A stretch of DNA of 64,000 bases from Nepenthes gracilis (taxonomy: Eukaryota; Streptophyta; Magnoliopsida; Caryophyllales; Nepenthaceae): contig BSYO01000008.1 of the NCBI GenBank assembly GCA_033239525.1, positions 14,058,830 through 14,122,829 of the forward strand, read 5' to 3'. Positions 22,345 through 34,630 of the stretch are shown piece by piece. How positions within the stretch are numbered: position 1 is the stretch's first letter; each line of letters starts with the position of its first letter. A program made the translations under genes and the position numbers. The notes below the pieces were generated by a model that saw only the letters and a program-made list of their open reading frames with translations, did not search any database and had not been told where the DNA came from.

Positions 22345-24990
22345 CGGTCTCCTAAAAGCCCACAAAACTGTGTTTGGCTTTTAAGCAAGCCCACCAAGAG
22401 CCCAGTCATCCGAATTGACACGTCCCACAAAGGGAAAAAGGGAGCCTCCGAAGGTAATCAGTCACATTAAATGTGTTCCCAATCAATCATGTTAGGCTTA
22501 GAAAAGCCATTGTAACCCTAACATCACCTGGTTTCCATCCAACAGGCACTTCAATCACAACAAAGATGGTCAATGCCTAACTTGGCTGAGGTAACATATG
22601 GAAATCATTCTTAGTGTATGATTTTAACCTGGATGACAATCCCAAGCACGGTAAAATTGGTCAATCCGAAGCACGCTTTGCCTGCCATTGGCAGTACAAC
22701 TGCTTCTATACCCTCGAGGGATTAGGATAGGTAGCATGCTAGGAGCTACCTCTTTATTCATCAGCCATTCTCATTAAGATGAGTTGAATATATAAAGAGC
22801 CCATCCATTTATCAACCATCCTCCTTCACTCTTCGAATTAGACAATCCAGCAAGTGATGCCACTTAAAAAAAACTTAGGTGGTTTCCTCTCTAAAGGAAA
22901 GAAACAATGACAATCTTTATCTCATATGTCCCTGTGAGACACTTTCACAAATCATCATCTGTCTTTTCAAGCTTGAATAGCCAATCTTCAAGGAGATTTG
23001 GAAACCTTGAAAGCTTCATTTATGGTGAAATCTAGAGGCGCTGAGTGAAGAAAGTTAAAGATAGATTTGTCTCTTTTATAAGTAGTAAGGTAAGCTCAAA
23101 ATAATGCATTTTTAGTAACTAACCTGATCAACTATCATGCAAACCTAGGGTAGAGAATCTCCACAGTAAATACAAGTCAAAACACAATATTTAAATGATA
23201 CAACCGCTATGACAACATAATTTAAAGAGGCCAACTTTTATTACAAAGGAACATTAATTTGTTAGAAAGAGTAGGCTAACATGAGGGATACTTTTTTATA
23301 TCTTTGAAGCTCAAATTTGAACTTATGGGCTAGCTCCAATGCTAGGTTTAGCAAAAAATTTAAGTTGATCTAAGTCTATCACCTGACCTATTGATACAAA
23401 GGAAGGGCCAAAACTAGTCATCGCAGGTTAGCAAGAATAGACTCAAAGGTTATTCTATGGATCTTGGCCAAAAAATAGTTTTGCTACCAAAGCCTAGATA
23501 AAATATTAGGAATTCAAACCAGTCTGTCATATTATTATACAGTTAATATTTTAAGTCTAGATTATGACCTAAAATATGATTAACATTGAGCCAGAAAGGC
23601 AAGTTAAAGAAAGCTAGGTAAATTTACCAAGCGGTTAGTCAATTCCTTATACTTAGTCAATATTCTACGCTTTAGTTGATCACCTCTTGACTATGCATGA
23701 TTGGCACAATCTAGCATGATTAATGCTCACCATAACATATGATCCAAAATGTATGAGGTGGCTACTAATCAAAACGATTAACAAATAACCAAAATTTCGA
23801 GTCATGGTCTACAACTCCAGTCTACAACTCCACGGTAGGAACATTGTCACTAGCCTTTAAGCTGTTATAAATACTAACCCCCACATTACAAGAAATTAAT
23901 CAAACAATTAAAATACAAAAGGAAGAAATTGTTATGATACTCAACCTTAGAATATTTTGGTCTTTATTAGATCAACTCAACCTCTAAAATTCAGTCTTAA
24001 AACACAACTTGTACAAAAAGACTTATCCTCTAAATACCTCATCCTCTTCATAAGATATGGTGCCTAATCCTCCAATCCTTGACTTTCTCTCTCTTTCTTT
24101 TCCTTTTTAATTTAATTATTAGCTCTAAAAAACTTATTTAAATATAGAAGGAAAACCTAAAAAGTGAGTTATAATTCTCTTGAAACTCTTGTTATAATTT
24201 GTGGCATGTAGGATTCTAATTAGAATGTTCAAGAGCATGATTCAAAATCTCTTGCATTAGAATCCAAATCCAAAGTATACATTGGTATCTATTAGATAAC
24301 TCTAATTAAAAATATTTTATCTATATGTAGGGTTTGACTCACCCAGCTTTAAAAAAAGAAAAAAATATATGATTAATATTTGGAATGATTTGAAGATATA
24401 AGTTTCTTGAAAAAAAAAAAAAAATTGGCCTCACTTACCTAATCTAGTAAAAAAAATCGATGATAACTTTTATGTTAGTATGCAATTTAATTTAGATTTT
24501 AAATCACACATCCATTACTTTGATTATGCAATGTTCACCGATCGCACATTTTGACTCTTACCGCTGCCGTGTGTTATTAAATTAGATCACCACATAGAAT
24601 GGAAGCGGACACCATTTTACTATTCCATCTCATTTATAACAAATATTCATTTTAACTCTAGTGTGTTAAATAAAAGTAATTTTGATAATATATTTTTAGT
24701 AATTGTTTCTAAAATACTTTGATATCATATTCTAAAACACATGAAAGTATGCTTTTCACATATAAAATTTTTAAATTTTTAATCAATAGAATTTTTTTCT
24801 TTTTTTTTTTACAAAAATAATTGGTCCAATTGCTTTTGACCCAGGAAAAAATGAAAGAAAATACTTAATATCAAATAAAAAAACATATAATTTATAGATA
24901 GATTTTCACTAGAATATATGGATAGGATATACGATACAATGTATATACAATGCCAGGATTGGCTATTATTGCCAGTTGAATGAAGACACG
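22345..24990. other. Unassigned AT-rich intergenic DNA
   Basis: No coding frame or complete element recognised. A TATA-like AATATATAAAGAGCCC lies at about 22787-22802 and resembles a promoter or an LTR fragment, but no partner repeat or primer-binding site was found. From 24050 on the sequence is strongly AT-rich with A- and T-runs, as in plant upstream regions. It lies upstream of the ARGOS-like gene. Confidence 0.5.
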
Positions 24991-24999
24991 ATTACGACG

Positions 25000-25146
25000 T
25001 ATATAAACAGTGAACAAATTGAAATCGTTGAACCAGCCTGTCTACGTCAACTGTGCTCTCTGTCTTTTTGGGAGCCTGAAATTCGTCCGTCCTCATCCTA
25101 CTCTCGCATTCGCTCAAATTCGTTTCAAACTTTTCTTCTATAAATA
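25000..25146 (+). promoter_or_regulatory. Candidate promoter of the ARGOS-like gene
   Basis: Two TATA-type boxes precede the gene: TATATAAAC at about 25000-25008 and CTATAAATA at 25138-25146. The second is followed about 106 bases later by the start codon. A transcript from it would have a leader of about 75 bases. Which box is used cannot be told from sequence alone. Confidence 0.5.
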
Positions 25147-25251
25147 ATCTTCCAGCCCACCAAATTATTTCTTACGGCCGACCCATCGCTGCCGACGCCA
25201 CCGTCACAGACGTCAGCAGCCCCTACGTTTGTTAAAAGACCATGATGCGTC

Positions 25252-25470
25252 ATGAATCTGGTGACGCACCAAAGTTGTTATGGGCTGGGATTGATGCTGG
25301 TAATGGTGATGCTGACATTGTGCTTGTTGGTTTTGCCGCCAGTGTTGCCGCCGCTTCCTCCGCCGCCGTTGATGCTTCTGTTTATTCCAGTAGCAATGAT
25401 GGGTGCTCTTGTGTGCCTGGCTTTCTTGCCATATAAAGTACCCAACTTTGAAGCCGATATTTCAATCTAA
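25252..25470 (+). CDS. ARGOS/OSR-like small membrane protein (organ-size regulator)
   Basis: This 72-residue protein has two hydrophobic segments (about residues 12-28 and 40-59). They are joined by the proline-rich hinge PPVLPPLPPPP (residues 29-39). That arrangement, with LLVLPPVLPPLPPPPLMLL and a following LAFLP, is the signature of the OSR domain of the ARGOS, ARGOS-LIKE and ORGAN SIZE RELATED family. Characterised members are short membrane proteins that promote organ growth and lower ethylene sensitivity. The protein is shorter than most family members (about 80-130 residues), mainly at the variable N-terminus. The frame is intact, with TAA at 25468-25470. Two out-of-frame ATGs lie 7 and 10 bases upstream (25242, 25245) and open a 64-codon overlapping frame that could limit translation. 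This is the only convincing host gene in the window. Confidence 0.82.
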   Translation: MNLVTHQSCYGLGLMLVMVMLTLCLLVLPPVLPPLPPPPLMLLFIPVAMMGALVCLAFLPYKVPNFEADISI

Positions 25471-26039
25471 ATATACCCGATTAAGAAAAGCAGCAGAGTA
25501 CGTAGCATGTATTCATTTCATTGAGCTTTTTGTCATTTCTCTGAATCGAGATTCACATACACAAATTTTTTGACGCAAAATGTGAAGATTAAAAGAGTAG
25601 TTCTTACAAATAATTAATTACATGGAGCTTCGATTATTATTTTCGTTGTTTCTAACCAGCGTCTGAGACATTGAGTTTAAGATTTCTTGACAGTTGGGAT
25701 AGCCTCGAGGAAAGGTTTAAAGTGAGAAATTTTCTTTGTGGGTCTCTTCACTAACAGTGACTAGTAGTTTCTTTGAAATTGCTAGGCAAGATAGTTTTGG
25801 ATTGCTCTAAAAGCCAACAGCTAGCGATAAAAGCCGTGCTGTAATACAACCGTATGGCCATTTGTCATTTTTAGACATTTTCGGCACTACATTAATTATT
25901 ATAATGGCTAATTAAAGCTAGGGTTGAGGTGGAATGGAAGGGATGAGCTGATTTTAGAGATCTGCATAGATGAGCGGTGGAAGTGATTTTGGTAAGTGAA
26001 TGGTTACCATATTTATTCTAGGATGATGTGCTAGGTGAT
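25471..26039. other. Downstream region of the ARGOS-like gene
   Basis: No frame or repeat assigned. The first part probably holds the 3' UTR. An AATTAATTA-rich stretch follows at 25610. Resemblance to the Harbinger family begins near 26060. Confidence 0.45.
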
Positions 26040-26750
26040 TAATCGATTTGTTATGCACTTAAGAATTGCCTTGGTGTTTTAGATGGGACATGCATTAGAC
26101 TTGAGCTGCCCATCACACAGTTTTAAAACGATGATATTCCCACAAATCTGTTAGATGTATATACACGTAGCATGCAGTTTATATATGGTTCTTCTTTAAT
26201 AGGAAGAGTTTGCCACAGACTATAGAGCTTTTCATGATGCGCTCAATAGGTGGCATGTTTTGAAGGGCCTCGTCATAAGATTGTTATTGTTTAGGAACTG
26301 ATACTATTAAGAATGACCAAGTTTTGTTTAGTAATATTAAGGAGTTTTTTTGGTATGGAGGTTGTAATTATTTACTTGACATGGAATATGTAAATTGCAA
26401 TGGATTTTTTTGCACCATTTGGCTGCCATAGATATTATCAACCAAAAACTGTAGTGGACTATTTTCTTATGAAACATACAAATGCTCGCAATTTTATTGA
26501 GACTGTATTTTGGGTTAATTAATTCACATTAGGGAATCCGTAGAAGTCATCATGTTTTCTGGTTAGAGTCCATAACCCAGTAATCTTTCTTTGTGCTTGC
26601 TTCGCAATCACTTCAGAAACAAAAAAAATGTCCTCCAATCCTATCAAGGAGGAATGCAATTAGATCGGTTGACCATTCTCTGAGGATATCATTCAAGAAT
26701 TGGACACAGATGAAGCTAATCGGAAGCATAGTCCCATTGATGATATAGAA
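26040..26750 (+). pseudogene. PIF/Harbinger transposase relic (HARBI1-like DDE nuclease)
   Basis: Decayed DDE-type nuclease read in three frames. KNCLGVLDGTCIRLELP at about 26060-26110 contains the first catalytic Asp in the family's LDGT motif. IPTNLLDVYTRSMQFIYG follows. YRAFHDALNRWHVLKG at about 26218-26268 matches the region with the second Asp. YLLDMEYVNCNGFF is near 26370-26410. MKHTNARNFIETVFW at about 26470-26515 carries the final Glu. PIF/Harbinger elements cut and paste using this nuclease plus a MYB-like partner. No terminal inverted repeats or partner gene were found, so it is an isolated fossil. An acidic tail (EDIIQELDTDEANRKHSP) near 26690 may be its C-terminus. Confidence 0.78.
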
Positions 26751-26949
26751 TGAAGGGATGATGCACTTTCAAATGATGTTTCTGCGTCTCGTACCCCACC
26801 CGATGGATTGAACAACCTGTGGATACTCATTTAGTAGGAAGAAGCAAGAGACGGGCCTATCACATTATACCATCATTTTCTAGCTATGATGTTAGGAAAT
26901 GACATCAAAAAAAATTGGCCATGGGCATTCTAATTAAATGTTCTACAGT

Positions 26950-27652
26950 TGTAAATATATCTCATGGTAATAAAAATATATTATTTTGAGGTATATCAAA
27001 GCTTAGCCTTGGATATACTAAGTAACTTAAGTAATAAGTGTAGAAAAGTTGGCTCCACGGTGAACCTAAGGGTGGCCTTGGGCCTTAGTACACTTGGTGG
27101 GGCAGCTACCTTGTAAAGTTAAGTTGTTGGTGGATCAAATATCCTGGAGATTTATATGATCCGGGCTTGTAATGTAAGGGGTTGGATGGTTATGAATCAT
27201 CTTTTCGTTAATAGCCGAGAGGTAGGCCAAATATAAGAGGGTGAAATGTTTTACTTAGTATAAACGTACCCCAGAGGCCCTAAGGGTGATCAAGGTAGTT
27301 AATTTGAGTTAAACTTATTAGAGTAGAAGTTCGTGAGGTAGGAAAGTAAGTACTCCTGTGTGGACATTCATGATTAGTCTTTCCTTAGTTTGATGGATGC
27401 TTAAGATCTTTATTATCCTACTACTTGTTACTCTATGGATTGTTAGAGAAGATTGTGAGAAGATGCAATAGTATTGAGAAGCATGAAATTTATGAAACTA
27501 TGATATAGTTTATAGTTATTCAATATTTAGTTCATGTTCTAGTGAATTGAGATTAATAGTTTTAGAGGGATGCAAATAGTATTGTGAACAATACGCGTCA
27601 AGATATAAATGGATATCATGACAATGAATGCTCGATTTGACATAACAAGATG
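26950..27652 (+). repeat. 5' LTR of Gypsy element, first part (5'-truncated)
   Basis: It aligns with about 43440-44040. Shared parts include AGTGTAGAARAGTTGGCTC, GGGCCTTAGTA-ACTTGGTGG, AGCCGAGAG-TAGG and GATCAAGGTAGTTAA. The first 1.9 kb of the LTR, as seen in the 3' copy, is missing. The left breakpoint is not sharply defined (about 26920-26990), next to the Harbinger relic. Confidence 0.78.
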
Positions 27653-29919
27653 TGTCATGTCCCATATTCCGATTCCGTCATCATCTCTTAATCCAATTAT
27701 TATTAATTAAATAATTTACCGTCTAATAAACATCCATACGTGAATTCCACATCAATACTTCAATTGACCATAATTTTAATTATTTTAATATCATATACAG
27801 ACCCAAAACGATAGTCACACCATACGTGACTTCCGACATCGATCCAAATCTTGATGTTGGACCTTTATATAAGGAAAAATGTCTATCCAAACAAATTCGA
27901 CATAATAAAATTTACGGAATAAAAATCATTATTGATGCACATCCACATATTCATTAATGACTCACAATTTATCATATCCAAATAACCGACACTTAAACCA
28001 AATATAGCATAGCAGCTATCCATACAATATAACCATCAAAAACTAATATTCAAAATTAAAATTAAATTAAATTATAGCATTTAAATACATTAAACGATAT
28101 CCAAAAATATTTAAACAATATAAAACATCTATGAACTTCTAAACTAAAATCCTACGAATATTCCCAATCTTTACTCTTACTTATTTGTTATGAACTTGTG
28201 TATCTCATTTGAGGAGTTAGTAAAATAGTAAGAGAGTGAGGTAAGAGCTCAACAAAGCTCTATAATATATCAATAAACATATATACTTTGAATTTAAAAC
28301 ATATCGGGAAGAACACTGCAATGATATGCCTTGAATTTCCATAACAAAAATATACAAATTAGCTTATGCAGATTTTAGATTATACTTATCATGTTTCTTC
28401 TTGATCTTAATTATCAAAATATGCTTAATTCTTATTATTTTTTCTTTAGGGATTAGGACAACCAGGCCATACTGACTAAAGGGATGAAACATTAAAGTTT
28501 GGGTTGTGTATGCTTCCATAGAACCAAATGTCATACACTTCTATTCAAAACCTGAATGTAAGTCATCTATATATCATTCTATAGATAAGATCATATGCCA
28601 TTTTTTAACCCCATGGTAATATAAAGTTGGATATCGATATATTACTATAATATATTAAGGCATGCCAAAATATATTATCCACTGAATAATAATCTTTGAC
28701 CAATTCATATTCTTAGGAGCCTCTACAATTATACTTGGTTTTTTTTTATAATTTTCTCATCTTGAGAGAAAATGATCATATTTTTAAACTTAATTGTAGA
28801 GTTTTTAGTTATAAGTTCATAATTCCATGATTACACTTTTACATAAACTTAGTCATATTAACTTTGAAAGTACAAGATATTGAATTTGAAATTAAACACA
28901 AAAAATTCAACATAGTATAATAATTCAGCTTATGCATATTAAAATATATATATTCTAGCTTATACTGGACATTTATATTATAGATTAAGGCATAAGTGAA
29001 TTACTATACAAATTTAAAATATGAACATTTCAAAATTCATCAAAAGTTTAACAATTAGTGCAAAAATTCAGCTTCCTAATTTCTTCAAAAGTTTATTTAT
29101 TCATGCAAAATATTTCATGAAGAATTTCAACACATGCAGAGCATTTAGTTCAAGTTTATAAACATGCAAAATCTTATAAAAGAGATTCAAGTATTGAAGA
29201 ATCATATAACTTAAAATTAGAATATGTATGAAGTTTGGTTGTAGAATTTCAATATATATGTGTGTTGTTCATAATTTAAGCATGAGTTCATATTAAATTT
29301 TGTTGTAAAATTATCAAAATGAATATGCATGCTGAGTATAACAATATAACTTCAAAAATATTAACATAATTGAGTAATGGAATAAGAATTGCTTATAAAA
29401 ATTAAAAATAAACTACAACAATGAAAGGAGAATATAGAGTGTACTTACATTTACTCCAAATTTATCAAATTCTAACCTTAAATCACTTAAATTGGACCTT
29501 TTCAAGCTTTCTCACTCTTCCTCTCTCTTCTCCTTGGCTACTTCTCTCTCTAGCTCTCAAAAATCTATGAAAAGTTACAAAGATCTGAACTGGATGTCCT
29601 TATATACTGTCTTGCACTTAAGTGCGATTCAAGGGCATGCATCAAGCACTAGGCCTCAGATTTGTTTATCTTGAATGCTACTCGGATGTGCATCGGCTAC
29701 ATAGCTACTACTAATGATCGCTCAAGCGGCTCTCGGGTGAGCCTCAAGCACTAAGCCACTGTTTTTGGCACTCAGGCATAAGTCAGGCCTATTTCAAGTG
29801 TCAAGTCAATTAATCTAATTTTTTATTTTTGACCTAATTTTTCATATTATTTGACTTTAACTTTAATTATAGTAGTGTAATTATCTATAGTTATCATAAT
29901 AAAGAACTCGGGTCTTACA
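27653..29919 (-). mobile_element. Solo Gypsy LTR inserted in the 5' LTR
   Basis: From TGTCATGTCCC (27653) to GGGTCTTACA (29919), 2,267 bp. Its reverse complement begins TGTAAGACCC and ends GGGACATGACA. The flanks AGATG (27648-27652) and GGATG (29920-29924) are a 5-bp duplication with one mismatch. On the minus strand a CTTGAG-rich block lies upstream of a TATA box, AGTATATAAGG, at about 29608-29598, and a purine-rich leader follows. It therefore reads as an LTR promoter pointing left. No internal coding sequence is present. It splits the first unit of the 36-bp minisatellite. Confidence 0.87.
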
Positions 29920-30379
29920 GGATGTGTTCTCATGCCTTATGTTGATGATGAGATGGGATATGTTCCCATACCATGTGTTGGCAATAAGACAAGATATGTT
30001 TCCATGCCATGTATTGGTAAAAGACGAGATATATTCCCATACCATATGTTGGCAGTAAAATGGGATGTTTTTCATGCATGTGTTGGTAATGAGACACGAT
30101 GTATTCCTATACCATATATTGGCAACAAGACGAGATATGTTCCCATGCCATATATTGGTGATGAGATGGGGTGTGTTTCCGTGCCATATGTTGGTAATGA
30201 GACGAGATGTATTCCATTGCCATGTGTTGGTGATGAAACGAGATGTGTTCCCATGCCATATGCTGGCAAGATAGACGGGATGTGTTTTTATGCCATGTGT
30301 TGGCAATAGAGATGAGATGTATTCCCATATCATGTGTTGGTAAGAGAGACGAGATGTGTTTCCATGCCATGTGTTGACA
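29920..30379 (+). repeat. 36-bp minisatellite, about 13 units, in the 5' LTR
   Basis: The imperfect unit is GATGTGTTCCCATGCCATGT plus GTTGGYAATGAGAC. Because 36 is divisible by three, several frames stay open on both strands (for example 30423-29881). These are repeat artefacts and not genes. The 3' LTR holds about seven units at 44041-44290. Confidence 0.92.
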
Positions 30380-31104
30380 AACCCATAGAGACCATTATGG
30401 CTAGATGTTAAAATTGCAAGCATTGGTTACCTTGTGTTTACCACCTATTTGTCTGGGCATAAGTACATAGTCATCAATTCACAGTAATTGAATAAGAACG
30501 TAGTGATGGGTTCGGTAGAACCTAACTGATTGTTGGTATTGGATCCAATGAAATCCAAGTTATATTCATGGTCTTGTGGGTTTGATAGTAATCCTCGATA
30601 GTTGATACTAGTATTATCCTTGTATTAGGATAACTTGGTAGCATAGAGTCTCAAATAGTAGTAATTGGTTGTCTTGGTATTAGTGTTGCTTTTATTTTCC
30701 ATTGATATTATTATCTGAGAAGAGTATAGTTCCTTCATTCTTAATTATATCACTTGGAAGGCTCTGAGTGCATTCTTATATTTTTTTTGATTCCAGATTA
30801 GTATAAGGTAGTAGAGCTAGTTGAAGATTGAGCACTTATTAAGAGGCTTGTAGGTAGAGGATCCCAAAATCCATCTATCATTTAATATTGGGTGTGATGA
30901 GATTTTTTATAAAGATAATGGCATGTTATTTATTTTGGAGTTACAACCCTTAATGTTTAGATGTATGGCAACTTATGATTACCATTACCTCATGTTTTGA
31001 GGAGATTGATTATTTGCTCTAGATATTATGATGGAATTGTAGTTGTTATGTATTATTTATTATACTTATTTATGATTTGGGTATTCTAAGCTCGAGTTGT
31101 CACA
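29920..31104 (+). repeat. 5' LTR of Gypsy element, second part
   Basis: It aligns with about 44041-45075: minisatellite, GGTTYGGTAGAACCTAACT-ATTGTTG, TCAAATAGT-GTAATT, and the end AAGCTCGAGTTGTCACA. The following TTACATCAGAG resembles an eroded tRNA-iMet primer site (TGGTATCAGAG), which marks the LTR end at 31104. Confidence 0.8.
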
Positions 31105-33701
31105 ATTATTACATCAGAGAAATAAGGTACTATAAGAACCTTTGAGGACTTAGGAATTGAAAATATTTAAGAAATATTAGAATTCATTATGTGGTTTGAG
31201 GATTTAGGATTTTGGTGATTATTCTAGCTCAAGGAAATTCATGACACCTCTTTGGAGACTTAGGATAGGATGGGTAGTCAAGTCAAGGATGGACTACTAA
31301 GTTAGATAATTAAGATAGATATTTGGCCATGTAAAGATCGCCAAAATTTTTGGGATACTGTAATGGACATTTCAACTAATAGATCATGCTTTCGACACTC
31401 TAAAGCACAAAAATTAGGTAGGGAATACAGGAGCCTCTATTGTTCAAATGACTAAAAGATGGATGATTGGAACAAATCACTTTAGGCTCCAATATCAAAC
31501 TATACCAAATAAGCAATAAAAGACTAGCAGGTTCCATGACAAGTGATGCATTCTTTTGTATCCCTACAATTTCAGCCACACTTAGCAGCTATTCCGAGGC
31601 CCCTAGACTTCACACTAGTGCTATCCCCCCATCAATAAGACCATCTATATTGATTTTGTGTATGATGATTGTATTGCTCAAATGGAAGATCATCATCTAC
31701 CTATAGACATAATTCCATTTGATATACTAGAGTTTGACATTTTCCTTGGAATGGACTAGTTGGCCATTCACCATGCCAACATTGACTATGCTAAGAAGAT
31801 TATCCATTTTGATATGCCTCATCGTCCGTCATTCTAAAGTTCAAAGGTGTCAATAGTAAGGGTCTTTCCTCTATAGTATTGGCATTACATGGTATACATC
31901 TATAATAGAGAGGGTGAATAGGATTTTTAGCGTTCTTATCAATTTTGGAGTTCAAAGAGACTAGACTAGAGGGTTAAAAGTATTTTTTTTTTTCTTAGAA
32001 GGAACTCACCATGAAGCAAAGGAGATATTAGATTTTTTAAAGGATTATCATTTTTGGCATCCATTACAAGTTAAGAAAGGCTAATAATGTGGCCAATGTT
32101 TTGACTAGGAAGCCAGCCAAACTAATGGCCCATTGATGATGCAGGAGCATATATGTTAGAAAAAGTATAGGATTGCCAACTACAGATGCATCCTATAGAG
32201 TCTTAAGTAACGATGTCATTCCTATAGGTGCAATATGTGATTATTGACCAGACTAGAGAAGCCCGACAAAAGGATCCCCCACTCATACTTATCCATGAAG
32301 ACCAAAGCAATGGCAAACTATCCGGCTTTCACCTTAGGGAAGATGGTGTGTTGTGATGCCATGATCGACTATTTGTTCCTAATGTCAAGGACTTACAAAG
32401 TGAGATTTTGAAAGAAAGCACATTGCTCCACATATATGATATATTTGGGTAGTAGCATGATGTATCAGGATTCAAAGAAAATATTCAAGTGGAGCATTTT
32501 GAAGAAAGATGCCATGGACCATGTATCTAGGTGCCTAATTTGCTCGCAAGTTAATACACAACACTAATGACCAACAAGGATGCTCCAATTCATGCCTATT
32601 CCAAGTTGGAAGTGGAAATATATAGTAATAAATTTCATTTTAGGGCCACTGAAAATGGCAAAAGGACATGACACAGTCTAGAAATGATTGATCGATTGAC
32701 CAAGTCGGCATAATTTATGACCATTAGGGCCACCATCTCGTTAGATCAGCTGGCCAGACTCTATATGGATGAGATTGTGAGAGCTTATGGGGTACTAGCT
32801 TCCATTGTGTTAGATAGAGACACCTAATTCATGTCATTATTCTTGCAGAGCTTACATGATGAACTAGGAACATCACTGAGATTTAGCACTACTTTCCATC
32901 CTCATATAGATGGGCAATTGGATCAAACCATATAGACATTAGAAGACATCTTGTGATTGTTAGTTCTGGACCTTAGAGGTAGTTGGGATGCACATCTACC
33001 ACTAGCATAGTTTGCATACAACAACAGCCACAAAAAAGTATCGACATGGCTCTTTATGAGGTAGTTTATAGGAGAAAATGTAGATCACCAGTTAGCTAGG
33101 ACGAGGTAGGGGGTTAGAAAATTATGGAACCTAATGTTGTTTATGAGACTATAGGCAAGATCAACGTGATTTGAAATCATCTTTGGGTGGCCTAGAGCAA
33201 ACAAAAGAGTTATGCTGATTAAAGATGTTCAAATCTATAGTTTGAAAATGAAGGCTTTATGTTTCTAAAATTTTCTCTATGGAAGGGAATGACATGATTC
33301 AAAAAAAAGGGGAAGTTTTGTCCATGTTTCGAGATCCTAGAGCATATTGGAGAGATAGTATACAACTTGGCATTACCACAAATACTGTTGGCCGTACATA
33401 ATGTCTTTCACGTATTGATGTTAAGGAAGTTTGTACATGACCCATTTCTCATAATTGACTACATACTACTACAAGTACAAGAAGAATTATCTTTTAAATA
33501 GCAGCGAGTGCGAATTATCAAGCATCAAAAGAAAGTCCTACGAAGTAAGACCATTCCAATAGTAAAGGTCTTAGAGAGCCACCAATCAAAAAGCGATGCA
33601 ACATGGGAACTAGAGAAATACATGAAGGAGAAGTATCTATTGTTGCTCAGGATCTAAGGTATATCTTTTAAGGACAAAATTTTTTTTTAAAAGGAGAGGA
33701 T
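31105..33701 (+). pseudogene. Gypsy pol remnant: protease end, RNase H tail, integrase, chromodomain-like C-terminus
   Basis: Protease end/RT linker: IPFDILEFDIFLGMD near 31709-31755, then IHHANIDYAKKIIHFDMP. The reverse transcriptase is deleted; the RNase H tail NVANVLTRKPAKLMAH lies at about 32087-32136. The integrase zinc-finger region ends HVSRCLICSQV (about 32520-32555). The integrase core has MIDRLTKSA (about 32683), VLDRDT (about 32811) and FHPHIDGQ (about 32895). The C-terminus has KTIPIVKVL, then DATWELEKYMKEKY (about 33550-33640), matching the ATWE motif of chromovirus integrase tails that target chromatin. Polypurine tract AAAAGGAGAGGA lies at 33689-33700. Stops are numerous. Confidence 0.82.
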
Positions 33702-34630
33702 TATAATACCCCGGTATCTCGTGTTCAAACAAATTGGACTCTTGAATAATAAAGGTCATCAATTATGGAAATATTAGTGTAGATGATACCTATGGAGGCC
33801 AAAAATTTGCATGGAGGCCTTGGCTAATTTCATAAAGATTGTAAATTAGTTAAATTTGAGAAGTTATCTGAAAGGTATTTTGATAATTTCTCTAGTAGCA
33901 ATAGATGTCATTTTTAGTATATTATTTTATTAATTAGAATTTATTTTGAATGTATTAAGTATATTTTAATGCAATTATAAGTTAGAAATTAGTTAAATTA
34001 ATGTGCAAAAATATGAAAACTGAAAAAGGAATTCCCTAGTTTTGACCTAATTCTCTCCCATTGAGTTGTGGCCCTTTTCCCACATCATTCAACCAGCTAC
34101 TCATATTTTTCACTTCAAAAATAACTTAGGAAAGAATCCCTTATGGCTAAAATCCTCCATTTTGGCTGGCCCTCTTCCTTAGAAAGAAAAGCCCAAATTG
34201 CAAGCTTAAACCCTAATATGCACGCCCCTCCCTTTCCAATAAATTTGGCTGTTTCTCCCCCTTAATTTTAGATAATTCTACACTAAATAAAATAAAAATA
34301 AAATGAATAAGGAGTAAGAAGCCCTAGGGCCGCGCCCCTCTTGGAGAGAAGAAGAAAACTCTAGTTTTCCCTCCTTATTTTTTCACCTAGCCGTCTCTCT
34401 CCCCCTGGAAAAACTTAATCCCCTTACTATTTTATGTTATTTTGATAGGAAAAGATAGAATAACATGGCAGAATTTTCCTAGAATGAGTCGTGTCAAGAG
34501 GAAAGAACAAGAATGGAAAAGTAAGGAACCTAGTGCTAGAAATCATGGTTGCTCTTGTCTCCTCCCACTTTTTTTCTATTGTGCCCTCATTTGAAGAGCA
34601 CAAAGAGGAATTTTCATGACTTTTTTTTTT
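33702..34630 (+). repeat. 3' LTR of Gypsy element, first part
   Basis: It begins TATAATACCCCGG directly after the polypurine tract, an eroded TGTAATACCCC start typical of plant Gypsy LTRs. It is interrupted at 34630 by the younger Gypsy element and resumes at 42298. The matching part is missing from the truncated 5' LTR. Confidence 0.75.

Noticed and set aside
22345..22860. A possible LTR (TATA-like AATATATAAAGAGCCC with flanking inverted-looking sequence)
   Set aside because: No second copy, no TG/CA boundary and no primer-binding site were found in the window.
25242..25436. A 64-residue Ala/Ser-rich frame starting 10 bases upstream of the ARGOS-like ORF
   Set aside because: It is an out-of-frame reading of the ARGOS-like coding sequence. 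The overlapping frame has the family-specific proline hinge and paired hydrophobic segments. Kept only as a possible upstream ORF effect.
29920..30379. CRISPR-like regularly spaced repeats
   Set aside because: The units are contiguous and degenerate with no unique spacers, inside a plant LTR; it is a minisatellite.
29881..30423. A 180-residue minus-strand frame and overlapping frames on both strands
   Set aside because: All are translations of the 36-bp minisatellite, whose period is divisible by three. The 12-residue repeat has no independent support and parallels the array at 44041-44290.
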